A stretch of DNA of 64,000 nt from Anoplolepis gracilipes (taxonomy: Eukaryota > Arthropoda > Insecta > Hymenoptera > Formicidae). The notes under the pieces are model-generated. The model saw nothing but the letters and a program-made list of their open reading frames with translations, had not been told where the DNA came from and did not search any database. The DNA lies in assembly GCF_047496725.1 (NCBI RefSeq), contig NC_132983.1:10081001-10145000 (forward strand), written 5' to 3'. Shown here piece by piece: positions 20,602 to 32,448 of this stretch. The first letter of the stretch is position 1; every line of letters starts with the position of its first letter. The position numbers and the translations under genes were made by a program.

Positions 20602-21798
20602 TAATAGATATACAATTTCGTGTCAACGCGAAATTATAGATGTATTATTAATATCCAGGATATAATTTATATTCAGAATTTTCATGAAAGTCAAACCAGA
20701 AAAAATCCTCGGCACAGTTGTTGCTGCCGGCGCGAGCCACTTCTGCAAAATGCATGAAAAATATAATATAAAGCAAAACGAGTACAATATTTAGGTTCCA
20801 AAACGTTTTTTCTGTGGAAAATTTTATTCGAAATCTATAGTACACGTAATCGAAATATATAGTACACGTAAATTATATCGAGTAAAATTTTCCTCGCAGA
20901 AAATGTTTTGGAACATAACCTATCAAGCAGCCGCGAAAATACTGTCGTAATAAAGAGAGAAATGTTGCCAATTTTTTAATGCAAATTATAATATATACTT
21001 ACACACTGTATCGCACTAGAAATTTCTTCGAAATTGTAAATTAGTCCTCTTCATACGAGAATGCAGAAAGAACAAGGACTTTTTATAATTAACACACTTG
21101 CCACAGTCATTGTTACTCAGTGTGCTGTTACTTTGCTGCCGGCTGCCACTAGTCATAACACGGGAAAACAGCCAATAGGCGTTCGCGACGTCATTAAGCA
21201 TGAGCGCCATATTTGAAGAGGTGAGAATGCTAGTAGCGCTAACAGTATCGTTCTATCTTTTATATATCTTAATTATTTTTATATATAATATTGTTGATTA
21301 TTATACTATATTTATATATATATAAATATTAAAGCCTAGATAGAGATTGGACAGCAAATTGAATGTTTCTAATAATAATTTTTTTTTCTTTTTATATATT
21401 ATAATATATTTTTTAATAAATAAATTTTATAATAAATGTTTTTTTAATAAATATTTTTCATATTATTTTTTACTATACTAGAACAAAACAAGCGCTATTT
21501 ATTTTGTACGTTATATGTATATACGCATACATATGCATTGTGACCGTATATATAATTTTGTTAATTACTGGGAACGCTCCTTTATCTAATTCTCGGCCGG
21601 TGGACTGGCCTACGGCACACCTTCGGCGCGGACGTTTCCGTAATCGAAATTTTGTCTCCACAATGACGGTAATATTGGGCGCCAGGCGCGAAGATCCGCG
21701 CCATTCTAAATCAATAAGACTTTCTTATATTCCGCAAAACGTTCCAAGATAGTTACAACCGCGACGGTAGCTAAAACAACTAGTCAGTACATTAACGG
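20602..21798. other. Intron sequence with small palindromes
   Basis: Includes a palindrome at about 20799-20911 around two copies of TATAGTACACGTAA and a fragment at 21226-21262 (TAGCGCTAACAGTATC) related to the MITE at 34891-35010. No gene was found. Confidence 0.4.
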
Positions 21799-23508
21799 TA
21801 GAGGGAGGGGGGGTGCGTAAAGAGCCGTACGGGATCGAGAATCGATAATCGTGAGTGTGAAAGTTTTCGATGAAAAAAAAAGAACACAGTTATTAAATAT
21901 AAAGATTAGATATATTTGATAATAAATGAGTAAACGGAGGTTGCATATACAGGAAATTCAAAGTTGAACGGCAGGTATTAGAGAGAGTTAATTCGAATGC
22001 GACAACTAGGCGTAAAAATCGCACGCTCTGGGCGCGTAAAGGACGCGTGACGACGTCGCGACCGAGAGGTATCGGATTACGCTTGATTTTAGGTAATTTT
22101 GATACTGCCGCAAATCGCTCGCGGCTTATTAAGGTCACGGCGCTCATACAGTTAAACTTTTAAATGAAATACCGCAAGTTTTAGTCGCAAATCGTCCGTT
22201 AATCGCGCTATCGATCTACAATAGAACTCTCAGGAATGCGCGTAAACGTACGCGGTCAGCATGCATCGACCTTCAATATCGATCACCGCGGTACTTATTC
22301 TACGCAATATACGACGTGTAAAACTCCCTAAATACGCAGGACACAAGAATTCGACGTTATTTTTACATAAAATTACACATTCGAATGGATTACGGTTACA
22401 TACATTGTTCCCGGATCGCGAGTCGATAGGCGGCACGGGATATTAAAGTCACATACGGCAGGCAGTACACGAGCTCGCTTCCCGACGGATACAATTCGAC
22501 AATTATTACCTCAAATTTCGACAACTAAACAACAATTAACACGACAATATAATTATGACTTTCGGCGGCTTATATAGAGAGAGACGTTATACCCTTTTTA
22601 CGACTCAAACGAAATGAGGCCCCTCGCGAATTCCAACGACGATACGGCAACAATTACGCGACGGCGGAATATTATCTCCTCGTTACTCGTGATAGCTAAA
22701 TATACGACAATTGCGACAGGACACATTCATCCGAATCGTAAAAAGTTACCGGTTTGACGGCCTTACAATCTTCTTCCTCTTCCGTCGTCCGGTCTCGCTC
22801 GGGATCCTTAATAGTCGGGTCGATAGGCCTGTCGTCCTCGATCGCTCGCCGAACAGTGACGAGCGTGAGGCTTGCGGGAGACACGCCGACGACGTCGTGC
22901 GTAATTAGGCCACCTGTGGCGCTATCGTGGCCCTTAGAGCCAATCACGGCTGTCTCTTATCGCGGCCGGTTCGATTCTTCTCATTGATCTCCGATCCGTC
23001 GATTCCCGCAAGGCAACGTTGCGGAGCGGCTTGTTGGCAGCTTCCGGTCGGCTCGGTTCGGTGTCCTTAGCTTCCCCACACCCCATAATTGAGTCAGACT
23101 TTGTAGCTCCATGGTCGGGGCTCCGATGCTCAATACATCGAGAGTGGCCATCCCCTTAACCGTTTCTTTCCGGTCCTTCGCCCCCGGTCCGATCCTGCGG
23201 ATGTGAACCTTTTAACAGCAGCCGATGTTTCCGCCGATTTATTAATTATCGAATAAAATGTACAAGTCTTACCGGGCGTGATCTCTCCGCATCCTTCCTG
23301 CCTCCGCTCGCTGTTGCGATCAGGCTACCTGGATCCCTGTAGCTGTCGAACCAGAAGAGCTGCCGCCAAACTCGCAAAAAACGCGCGCGATAAAAATCTA
23401 ATTTCGCAGGGCGCTCTCTCTATAATTGGAGGACGCAGGCCCCGCAAAACCCTTCCCGATCGGGCCTTTCGGCCCTTGTGACGGACGAAAGAAAAACGTC
23501 ACGTTACA
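21799..23508. mobile_element. LTR-like block A, about 1.7 kb
   Basis: A purine run (GGTAGAGGGAGGGGGGG) is followed by TG at 21814, and the block ends ...CGTCACGTTACA at 23508. It is GC-richer than its surroundings. It resembles block B (32974-34851) at both ends and in the middle (GAGTGGCCATCCCCTT and a CTTTCCGG/ATTTCCGG-CCTTCGC stretch). TG...ACA borders plus an adjacent polypurine tract suggest a long LTR with its tract. Orientation is uncertain, because the other strand also starts TGTAACG, common for LTRs. No retroviral protein is visible. One acidic open frame (22696-22947, minus) is unassigned. Confidence 0.5.
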
Positions 23509-23539
23509 ACATATATATGTACATAAAATATAAATATAA

Positions 23540-23579
<40 letters not shown>

Positions 23580-23580
23580 G
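23540..23580. repeat. (TA)n microsatellite
   Basis: Run of TA within AT-rich sequence just after LTR-like block A. Confidence 0.85.
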
Positions 23581-23726
23581 TAATAATAATAATAATATAA
23601 TAATTATTATAACAGTAATAATAATAGTTATAAATAAAATAAATAAATAAACGTTTAATTTAGATATTGATATTTTAGAATTATTTTAAATTATTAAACA
23701 TAATATTATTACTTAATGTTATATTA

Positions 23727-23731
<5 letters not shown>

Positions 23732-23760
<29 letters not shown>

Positions 23761-23770
23761 GTTGTATATA
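23732..23770. repeat. (CT)n/(TA)n compound microsatellite
   Basis: CT repeats pass into TA repeats. Confidence 0.85.
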
Positions 23771-24002
23771 TTAGATTAGATTAGATTAGATAATAATTTA
23801 TTGCATTCCCATAGATTTACAATCTTATTTCACAAAAAACTCTTACACGTGTTTTCTGGGGAACACCAACCCCTTATAAGCTCCTTCATACTCTCCTCTT
23901 CATACATATATCTTTACCTAATTACATTTTTCAATACTTAATCTTACGCACTTTTTCGCTCTTTCGTAACTCCCTCTCGCTCAATGAAGGAATCAAATTA
24001 AT
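23771..24002 (-). mobile_element. 3' end of a non-LTR retrotransposon with (TCTAA)n tail
   Basis: On the minus strand the sequence ends ...AATAAATTATTATC followed by about four TCTAA repeats, the sort of short tandem tail that closes several insect LINE clades. The preceding 200 bp (with GGGGTTGGTGTTCCCCAG) would be 3' untranslated sequence. No reverse transcriptase remains, so this is a 5'-truncated copy. Confidence 0.5.
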
Positions 24003-24007
24003 ATATA

Positions 24008-24393
24008 CAGGGTGTCCCAGAACAACCTTCCGTCCGTAAAATGACGTACTCCTGACACAATTCTAAGACAATTTTTCCTTTACCAAAATTTGATTTAAAG
24101 CGTAGTTTTTGAGTTATAAGCGAAAATAGTTAGCAAATCACGCGTCGAGTATAGAAGGCAGCCAGGAGCGGCGCGGCGCACCGCGAGCGCGGGCGCAGCT
24201 GACCGTCCGACGAGTGATTACCGCCGCATGAGTCAAAATCGCTAACTATTTTATCTTATAAACACAAAATTATGCTTTAAATAAAATTTTGGTAAAGAAG
24301 AAAATGTCTTATAATTACGTCAGGAATAAGTGTTCTTTAAAATAACGTCGGACGCTGCGATCAGCTGATTGCTACACGCGATGTGTGTATGGC
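24008..24393. mobile_element. Truncated CAGGGTGTCCCAG foldback, left arm only
   Basis: Nearly identical to the left arm of 19653-20599, starting TA-CAGGGTGTCCCAGAACAA and including the same GC-rich block. It breaks off after GCTACACGCGATG where other sequence with the TTGCTATCTGGG tip begins (24431-24442). Confidence 0.85.
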
Positions 24394-24442
24394 TAAAACT
24401 TATGTCTAGCAATAATTTCCTTTTATGCGAAGGAACGCTTTG

Positions 24443-25492
24443 CTATCTGGGTATGTATGTATATGTTTAATATTCATTATATATATTATCATATTTATAT
24501 ATGTGTCTAATATTCATTATGAGATTATCTATTTAATTATCAATTGCTAAATTTAAAAAATGTCACTTTTAAATATCACTTATAGTTCAAAAATTTCAAT
24601 TACAAAAGCAAATATAATTATTTGTTTGAAAAAACTAGAAGAAACCTTCATTTCCAAAGTAGCTTTACCTTCAAAAAATAATTATTATCATGATGATCTT
24701 TTTTCCTACTGTGCAATCTTTGTTAAAGAAATTTTCTCCAATTTTTATAGTTTTGACAATATTAAAAGTGCTAATTCTTATTAGTTTATTCTACATATAT
24801 TACATCAAATACAATTTGATATAATATATATGATATAATATAATTTGATTAACTCAATGCATTGCACTACATTTAAACATATGTACGTATTGACTATTGA
24901 TCAATAAATTCTGTTCTTTTTAGTCTATAATCATCCAATTTTTTAATATTTTTTTAACTAATAATAATTATTTTATATTTATTATATTTATTTTGTTCTA
25001 ATATAAATATATTGTACTATTGTATACACACAATAAAATTGATAATATTTTGTATATTATTTTATATATAAAAATTGTGCACATCGCTCTTCTTTACACA
25101 TATATTGTAATGTATCGGATGGTAAATGAAACGAATGTAACAGCCCAATGTATTTTAAAGCATTTATTTTTTATAATAGTAGTCATCGTCACATACATAC
25201 GCCATTACTAGCCGAGAACTTTTTTTCTAGAGACTCTAGCGCCACGCGTTGCAGCGCATGCGCCGTCTTAAGAATCATGATACTTGAATCGAAAGAAAAC
25301 GATTTCTAACATATGTTATATTGTCTTCATTATAACTGCTATTGTCAATCTTATTACTATACCTTTATATTTAAAACGACAATAATTTAAATATTATGAT
25401 ATCGTTATTTTACCAAATAAAATATTAAAATATTTCTAAACATTTAAAATAAATTAAGATATATGTATTAAGGCGTATTGACATATTTTCAG
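24443..25492. other. AT-rich intron sequence before the thyroglobulin exon
   Basis: No transposon protein recognised. The plus-strand frame at 24560-24784 is AT-driven and not assigned. Confidence 0.3.
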
Positions 25493-25719
25493 CGATATTT
25501 TCGTAAGCGGGCCTGAATGGTGTGGATGTTTCTCCAAAGCTGAACGTCCATGTGCTGCTGTGCGCAGACGATCATCACCGGATTCTGCACCTGTCTGCGA
25601 TTCACGAGGATATTATCGTAGTACTCAATGCCATCGTGGCCTTGGTCTGTGTTGGTGCGTCGACCCGCACGGGGTTGAGTTTGCTGGTACCAGAACACGC
25701 GGTGCAAAGCCTGATTGCG
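25493..25719 (+). CDS. Cow: Testican / Cow, EF-hand 2 and thyroglobulin type-1 exon
   Basis: This 227-base exon is bordered by TTTTCAG and GTATGA and gives 75 full codons. It opens with DIFVSGPEWCGCF, completing the second EF-hand loop begun in the previous exon (Asp 1, Asn 3, Asp 5, Glu 12) and the EWCxCF motif typical of testicans. RPC begins the thyroglobulin type-1 domain, followed by APVCDSRGYYRSTQCHRG, GLCWCVDPHG and a final PDC. QC and CWCV are the diagnostic signatures and the cysteines are all in place. The domain is known in testicans for protease interaction. The exon ends one base into the next codon (G), which joins AC of the 35242 exon to make Asp. Confidence 0.96.
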
Positions 25720-26391
25720 GTATGATTGATATCAACATTTACTAGATGATAAAATTATTGCAATATAAATATTTATCAGCATATCGAGAAAATAAAAAAC
25801 AAGTAATTTAATTCTAAAGTTCTTTTAATTCTAAAAGTTGTAGATGCAGAATATAATATTATTGCACATTTAAGTATTAATATACTATATGTGTTGTTCA
25901 ATAGTGTAAATATTTAATACAGCGATATTTTTTATTAAACTAAAATAATTTATCTTGTATCAAAAAATTATGTCAAGTCTTGTTATAATTTTTAAAATTT
26001 TTTAATTAAATATTGATAATATGTGTTAATATATTCCCAATAGTATTTGGAAGAGTTATCAAAATGACTTACGACTTGAGTTAGTATATTTAAATAAATT
26101 ATGTCAGCTTTATTATTGTAATAATTACAGCAGGAAAAAGTATACAATACACAATAATGTAACTCTGTATCAAGTAAAAAAATAGTAGAGAACATCATGT
26201 GATCGATGACATAATATCAAAATGATATGATGAGCGAGGAAAAATTAAATACCTTAATATCTTCTCAATTTAAATGCTACTAATAGCCATCAACAGCAAA
26301 AAAAATTAGTCAACAAAAAATATTAGATGAACAAAAAAAATTATTAAATCTACGTAAGTCTACATTTCCTTGCACAGCTCCTTATATCCTT
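25720..26391. other. AT-rich intron sequence
   Basis: No recognisable features between the donor site and the Copia relic. Confidence 0.3.
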
Positions 26392-28270
26392 TCATAGAGT
26401 CTTGGTGAGGTAATCGGCTACCATCTGACTAGTAGTTTATATGTTCATGTTTCAAGAAATCATCGAAGATCACTTTTCGTATGAAATGATATCTTATACT
26501 GAGATGCTGGTTTATGAATGATACGGATGATTATTTTCCAAATATTAAGCTCCATGATTATCAATATTATCAACATAAGCGTGATTTTACTATTTCAAAA
26601 AGACTTAACTTTCTAAGCAGACTTTGGAAATATATCCCTTCTTTCACAGTTTCCGTCATCATGTATTCAGCTTTTATTGCAAACAACGTAACAATACGTT
26701 GTTTTCAGGACTTTGAAGAAATAGTACCATCTCCAATTAGGTAAATACATCTTGTATAAGAGCGTTTATCTATTGTGCAGCCGCTTACATTAGCATCTCA
26801 ATATCCAATTAGGTTACTATTAGTCTTCTTATATGACAATCCAAGATCAGACGTACCCGCAAGGTATCTTAATACCTTTTTTGCAGATATCCAATTTTCC
26901 TTGCCGGAATTATTATTAAATTGTGTCAATCTTAAGACAGTATTAACTATGTCCGGCCTTGTACAAGTGGACAGGTACACAAGATCTCCTATTAATTCAC
27001 GATAAGAATACAATCCTTCATTACAAGCGGATAATTCTCCTTTTAGCGCGTGTGCATTTCAGAAAGAATATTAACTAGATTAGAATTCTCTATACCATAT
27101 TTGAAGCGTAAATTAATGGTATATCCTTTTTGAGAGATTTTTATGTCATTTTCTCCTTAATAAATTTCTAATCCAAAACAATTTTTAGCTAAACCGGGAT
27201 CCTTTCTCTCGAACTCTTCCATTAAATGTTGCTTTTTTTCACTTATCCAACTTTTATCATTGGAGACAATTAAAATATCGTGTACGTAGCAATATTTTTC
27301 TTTTTCAGTATGCTTAATATAGATATGACTCTCCTTCTGTGGGAAATAAATTAATACTCTTTAATTTTTCATTCAAACTATTCCATTTTGCCTGTCTGGC
27401 GTAATCCATGTAGAGCTGTATTGAATATACAAGCACCTAGTTTTAAGATATTTAATAACTTCTAAGCTCGTTTCTTCTTCTGGGTTAATAATCTTCTAAA
27501 TACGAGGTCTAATCTTTCAAGTGAAATCTTCAACATCTCTGGTATGTTCATTATTACTTCTTCATCTAAGTACACATTTGAAAAACAGTGACAATATCGA
27601 ATTGCCAAATCTTTAAATTAATTAAATTCTGTTGATAAGGCTAGCAATAATCTGATGAATTCCATTCGAGCAGCAAAGGTTTGATAATAATCAATACCGT
27701 ATTTTTAATTGTATTCCTTTACAATAATATAAACTTTCCTACACGCGATAGATTCATCAGGGTTATGCTTATTTGTCAATACATTACGACAACCAATAGT
27801 CTTCTGATTTCTTGATGATCTTGAAGATATTATTTTTAATCAAATTCTTTACTTCAACGACAATTTGTTAGTCCTCATCTCTATAATCACTGGATAAAGC
27901 ATCATTAATAAACACAGTAACGTCCTCAAAATTAGTCTCTGGATTAAGGTCTGTGTTAATGAAAATATCATCAACTTCAATTTAGTCTGTCATTGAAATA
28001 TTGTTTATAGAACTTTTTGGGTCTTTCGGGTCTGTTAGTAATAAACAATGGTCAGTATGTAACAAACGAGGGTTTAAAAGACTCATTTTCAGGTATATCA
28101 AGGTTATTATTTGGAGCTTTCTCTGCACTGGTGTGTTTAATGTCCTTGACATACTTCTTTGTTGTTGCAGCGGTGAAACATGGCTTAGGTACTTTAAAGG
28201 ATCTGCAGGTCAGGGAGTGTACAGAAAATCTCAGATGAATCTTATAGGATACGTGCAGATTGGACAAGCG
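26392..28270 (-). pseudogene. Ty1/Copia retrotransposon relic (RT and RNase H)
   Basis: Read from right to left on the minus strand, there is a degenerate linker-like stretch (28267-28052). Then come the RT palm piece CYVHDILIVSND, in which the YVDD catalytic box reads YVHD (about 27290), and DPGLAKNCFG. YRELIGDLVYLSTCTRPDIV and ENWISAKKVLRYLAGTSDLG fall in an intact 71-codon frame (26798-27013). RNase H remnants follow, ending QMVADYLTKTL and a stop at 26392, the normal Copia terminus. Gag, protease and most of integrase are missing, with many stops. The loss of the second catalytic Asp alone would inactivate it. Confidence 0.85.
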
Positions 28271-29377
28271 CTTTCAACTGTAAATCATTTACCGGTTTTG
28301 CATTCAAGTATGGTGATGCAGCCGTATCATAGAAATGCTGCAAGTAAAATACTGTAGCTATATCCTGAACTGAAACGAAATGGATAAATGATTCAACCAA
28401 AGAAACTATTTTCCTTTAAGAATTGTTCTCAGAAGTAAAAGATCAATATTAATTTACAATGACAATTAGGGTGCATAGCAGATTATCAATAATCCAGTAT
28501 TTCATAAGAAAACCAAGCACATGTTAATTAATCTTGTTATGTGAGTTTATATTGAACTGAAAAAATTGTAACTAAACAACTACTATTTTACCAAAGATTA
28601 TATGACATTTTATTTTTGTTAAATTATAAGCTAAATTTTTGTTTTGTTTTTTTTTCATCACTCTAAAGCAGACCTGCGGCCGACTTGTACTTTACGAGCG
28701 ATTTGGTATATTGCTATCTTCATTCCTTTTATTTCGCATCTAGACTGCTCTATAAAAGTTTTATTTTCTATAGTGAGATGATATATAATATGAAAAACAA
28801 TAGATAAAGAAATCCTCACGAGCGAGACTCTTTCATGTTAGCTATCTCGCTTGCTCCTTATACGTTCTCGCTCTCTGTTCGTTCAGCGACTATCCTTGTT
28901 ACACAAACAGATTGCAGCTCCATCTATCTCGAGATCGGTCAACTAAAATATTGCTCTGTATTATCTCGCGGCTCAATTTCACACATCATATATGTATGAA
29001 AACAGTTTTTAAAAAGTTAGACTAAAAAACTTTTTCACTAGGCTTTTAAAATCATTTTCAAAAATTTAGTTATATTCTATCACATTATTCCAAGCATGAG
29101 GCACATCTTTCGTTTGAATAAATTAAAGAACTTTTATATTAAAAATAAATATTAATGCAATAAGTTGATAACAAAAGTGAAATTTTATACATAAATTATA
29201 GCATTTAGAACTCGTTATTAAAAATACTTTAACTGTGTAAAAGGATTTATTGATCTGTGCAGTCAAAAAAAAGATTTTTAGTCGAACTGATTTTGTCGGT
29301 AAAATGAGCCCTGTTGGATCCCCTTAAGCTGTAATCTTTGGCCTGTTCTATCCAATTTAGGTATAAATACCACCCTA
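28271..29377. other. Intron sequence, nothing recognised
   Basis: AT-rich with a more mixed stretch at 28660-28980 that has no recognisable coding or repeat identity. Confidence 0.3.
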
Positions 29378-30347
29378 GTCAACCCCAGGGAAATAACGCC
29401 GTTACCGTTACAGTTACTTGTAACGCCGTTACCGTTACAGTTACTTTTTTTTGCTAACGAAGTAATAATGGCGTTACTATTTTTTTTCTGTAATTGTAAC
29501 GGTAACGTAGTTACATTTTTGTAATAACGGTAACGAATTTAACAGTTATTTTTATCGTTACTTTATATGAAACCTAATTATGACATATTATATTTTCGAT
29601 ATTTATATATTCAATCTTCAATTATCAATAGATATTCAAATAGGTTCGTATTTAGAGCGTGCTAACATCTTTGTAAGCGTGTTCTGAATACGAACCATAA
29701 TAATAAGAGTACAAGAAATATATCGTGTATTTGAGTATAGTTATAAATTTTATACAAAGTAAAATTTATTTTATTGATATTTTGAGTTTAAAATATTTTT
29801 TCTTGTTATTTATGACAGAGGTGCGCAACAAAATTTCATGGCGGGCTGAATTTGAAATTATTTCATGAGCTGTACCAGCTACATGTAACAGTTTTTTTTT
29901 CTCTCGTCACCTCTGCGCTTATGCACTATATATAATTCAGTTATTTTTCATTCTTTGGGCTGAAACGTTGCGGACCGAATTGAAAAGCTTCACGGGTCCG
30001 ACCTGACCCGCCAACTGCCAATTACGCATCTCTGATTTATTGTATTACAAATTTTAAATAACAAATTTCAAAAAATTTTTTGATATTTTATTAATATTTT
30101 AATTATTAATTTTTTTACACAATATATTTCAAAAGTCTAATTTTTATTCGTTTTTTAATCTTGATTTAACTTTAACAAAAGTAACGAAAAAAGTAACGAG
30201 TAATTATTTTTTAAATAACGATAACGGTAACTAGTTACTTTTGATAATAAGTAACGAGTAATGGTAACTAGTTACTATTTCGACTCGGTAACGAGTAACG
30301 GTAACTAGTTACTTATTAAAAGTAACTTTCCAATCCCTGGTCAACCC
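29378..30347. mobile_element. hAT-type MITE with perfect 8-bp target duplication
   Basis: The element 29386-30339 begins CAGGGAAATAACGCCGTTAC and ends GTAACTTTCCAATCCCTG, the CAGGG...CCCTG ends of hAT transposons. GTCAACCC is present at 29378-29385 and 30340-30347, an exact 8-bp duplication as expected for hAT. Both ends are rich in repeated GTTACCGTTAC motifs, likely subterminal transposase binding sites. There is no transposase frame. A second hAT-like element is inserted at 29816. Confidence 0.93.
29816..30034. mobile_element. Nested hAT-like MITE
   Basis: Begins CAGAGGTGCGCAAC and ends ATTACGCATCTCTG, with flanks ATTTATGA and ATTTATTG (6 of 8 bases alike), consistent with an aged 8-bp target duplication. 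Inner inverted segments GGCGGGCTGAA and TTCGGTCCGC-type sequences are present. It lies inside the larger hAT element, so it is younger than it. Confidence 0.75.
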
Positions 30348-30560
30348 AATGATGTCAGATTCCGGATTTTTGGTAGTCCACTCTACTCCTATCCTCACGA
30401 TATGGAATGTGGAGAGGGAAACCCACACAAGCATAAGGCGCGTTCGTGTAAGCGCGGCATTTCGGCTAACTTCGAGAAATAGAAGAGGACAGATATACTA
30501 CTTTCTGTTTTCTTTTTATCAAGCTGGCAAGAGTAGCAATGGCAAATAGCATCAATGTTA
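30348..30560. repeat. Single-arm copy of the 52763-53245 foldback
   Basis: GATGTCAGATTCCGGATTTTTGG-type start, a GATATGGA segment, GCTAACTTCGAGAAATAGAA and the AGACAGATATACTA/TTTCT stretch parallel the left arm at 52763-53020. Only one arm is present. Confidence 0.55.
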
Positions 30561-31735
30561 TGACGTAGCTCTACTCATGCCTCATGCCTCATGCCTCATG
30601 CTCGCTTTTTGATTCTTGATAAATGCTTTTCTTTTTAAAAACTTTTTGAAAAATTAATAAATTAAATTATTAAATTAGATAAAATTAGATATAACATTAA
30701 CATTATTATTATTATTTTTAAATAATTAATAAATAGTATTTTTAATTCTAAAAATAATATTTATTTAATGTTTATTAATTACATATTTTACATAAAATAA
30801 TTCGTTTAAAATAACAATTTAGAGAATTTATTAAAATTAACATTTTTTTTAATGAAGAAAAAGAGACTTATCTATGATTTTAATATTTTAAAAAAACTTT
30901 TTTCAATATTTTTCAAAAATATATAATATGTATACTTAATGAACAATCAATGTTAAAAATACATTTACAATATTGTTCGCTGATTGAGATTGTTAACAAT
31001 TGCAATATGTAGTAAAGAAAGGGCTCCGTTTGCCTACATTCCTGATTGCTAACTGCTTCGTTTGCACACAACATTTTGCCGACATTTCCGATTGTCTGCA
31101 CGTATTATTGTGCACATGAAAAAAATTTAAAATACGAAATTACGATTGCACACGTACAGATTGCACACATACACACTGCACACATGACATTATTGTGCAC
31201 ATACATTGCATATATAAAATAAAAAATTATATTAACACTTTGCACACATGACGGTATTGCATGCGTACACATTACACTAATTACTTTTACTGTGCCCCTT
31301 CTTCCCCTCCTTCAGCGGAGTTGCGATAGCCCTAGAAAGACAAGGAGTTGACCCGGCGAGTGGCCTTCACTTAAACACGTTCAATTGGACACCTTTCAAA
31401 TAGATATTGTAAGAGTAGTCGAGCGGACTAGGAAGAAATCGCGGGAAATTTAGGAAGAGAAGGCTTAAGGAAAATTTTGGTCACACTAGTGTAATAAAGA
31501 GATTATTTATACTCGTTCAACACTGTATTTTCGTATTACAATCACGAACAACTGCGACAGAACCCTACGGATGCTTACTTGGTAATTGTTAAACCGCACA
31601 GAATAACGAGCTGATACTTGTCGAGTCAGAACAAAGACTAACTGGTTCAAACCCGTCACGTTCGCAAGACAAACCACAACACTCGCGCCTCAATCACTTG
31701 CGCTCACTCAGCCAATCACAGGTTACCACGTCATC
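30561..31735. other. Intron sequence with TGCACACAT tract
   Basis: Contains repeated CATGCCT (30580-30600), AT-rich sequence, and a loose run of TGCACACAT units (31090-31275). No gene recognised. Confidence 0.35.
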
Positions 31736-31737
31736 TA

Positions 31738-31897
31738 CACTGTCGGGTGGGAGTCTATTAACCATGTCGCCGATTGACCAGTTTAAAATGAGGCTCCCTG
31801 ATTGGTTAATCGTTACTGGTGACCTTAGGCATCAGTCGATATAAGTGGCTGTGGTCAATCGCGACGTAGTCAAACGGGATGCTCCCACACTGTCGAC
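31738..31897. repeat. Diverged palindrome with CCAAT/ATTGG motifs
   Basis: GTCGGGTGGGAG at the left and CTCCCACACTGTCGA at the right bracket a GATTGGTTAATC core. It is related in layout to the GTTAGCACACATCCCGATAG family at 41885, 50199 and 51105. Confidence 0.45.
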
Positions 31898-31971
31898 TCA
31901 AACGCCACCTCGATATAACCGCAATGCTAAGCAGGAAGTTAGAGGAATGCCAATGGCGGTGGAAGGTGAGG

Positions 31972-32423
31972 CTTATGCCCACAGACTTCTATACTATAAC
32001 TAGACCGCTAACTTCCTTATATATTAGACCTAAAAGGTGACCCAGAAAAATATGTACAACATTAGTAGGATAAAGAAAAGGAGAGAATAGATATATAATA
32101 TGGCTACTACAGAAAACTCGTGTGTGAGTGACATTGCTTTAAATTCAACCAATTAGCGTGACTGTCATCCTACTAATGATGACGCATGCGCATAAGTTTT
32201 GTACACAAAATTAATAGGATAGAGAAAAGGAGGAGATAGATATATAATATGGCTACTACAGAAGACTCGTGTGTGAGTGACATTGCTTTAAATTCAACCA
32301 ATCAGCGTGATTGTCATCCTACTAATGATGACGTATGCGCATAAGTTTTGTACATACTTTTCAGTGTTATGTACTTTGCCAGAGTTAGCAGTCTAGTTGT
32401 ATATAGAAGTCTGTGCTTATGCC
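31972..32423. mobile_element. hAT-like MITE, CACAGACTTC family, with internal duplication
   Basis: CACAGACTTCTATACTATAA at 31980 and its complement ending GAAGTCTGTG at 32415 form the ends. CTTATGCC flanks both sides (31972-31979, 32416-32423), an exact 8-bp duplication. The middle contains two direct copies of a roughly 150-bp segment (about 32062-32205 and 32214-32355), each with an AGGATAGAGAAAAGGAG-type start and a CCAATYAGCGTGA motif. A single-unit copy is at 60811-61089. Confidence 0.85.
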
Positions 32424-32448
32424 TTACAATACGGTATTTTTTTGTGCA

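Larger units (their letters stand above)
4173..25492 (+). other. Cow: Cow intron, 21.3 kb, transposon-filled
   Basis: The donor is GTAAAG at 4173 and the acceptor TTTTCAG ends at 25492. It separates loop positions 3 and 4 of the second EF-hand. It holds piggyBac, mariner, Gypsy, Penelope-derived and foldback sequences in both orientations, and no other exon of the gene was found in it. Phase agreement and alignment of the joined residues to testican support one continuous intron. Confidence 0.85.

Noticed and set aside
23771..23791. Telomeric repeat tract
   Set aside because: The unit is TTAGA with only four copies, not the insect TTAGG. It fits the short tandem tail of a LINE.
24560..24784. 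74-residue plus-strand frame as an exon
   Set aside because: Composition matches random AT-rich sequence and no motif or splice context supports it.
28001..28357. 118-residue plus-strand frame as a gene
   Set aside because: It lies antisense to the Copia relic and is best explained as its shadow.
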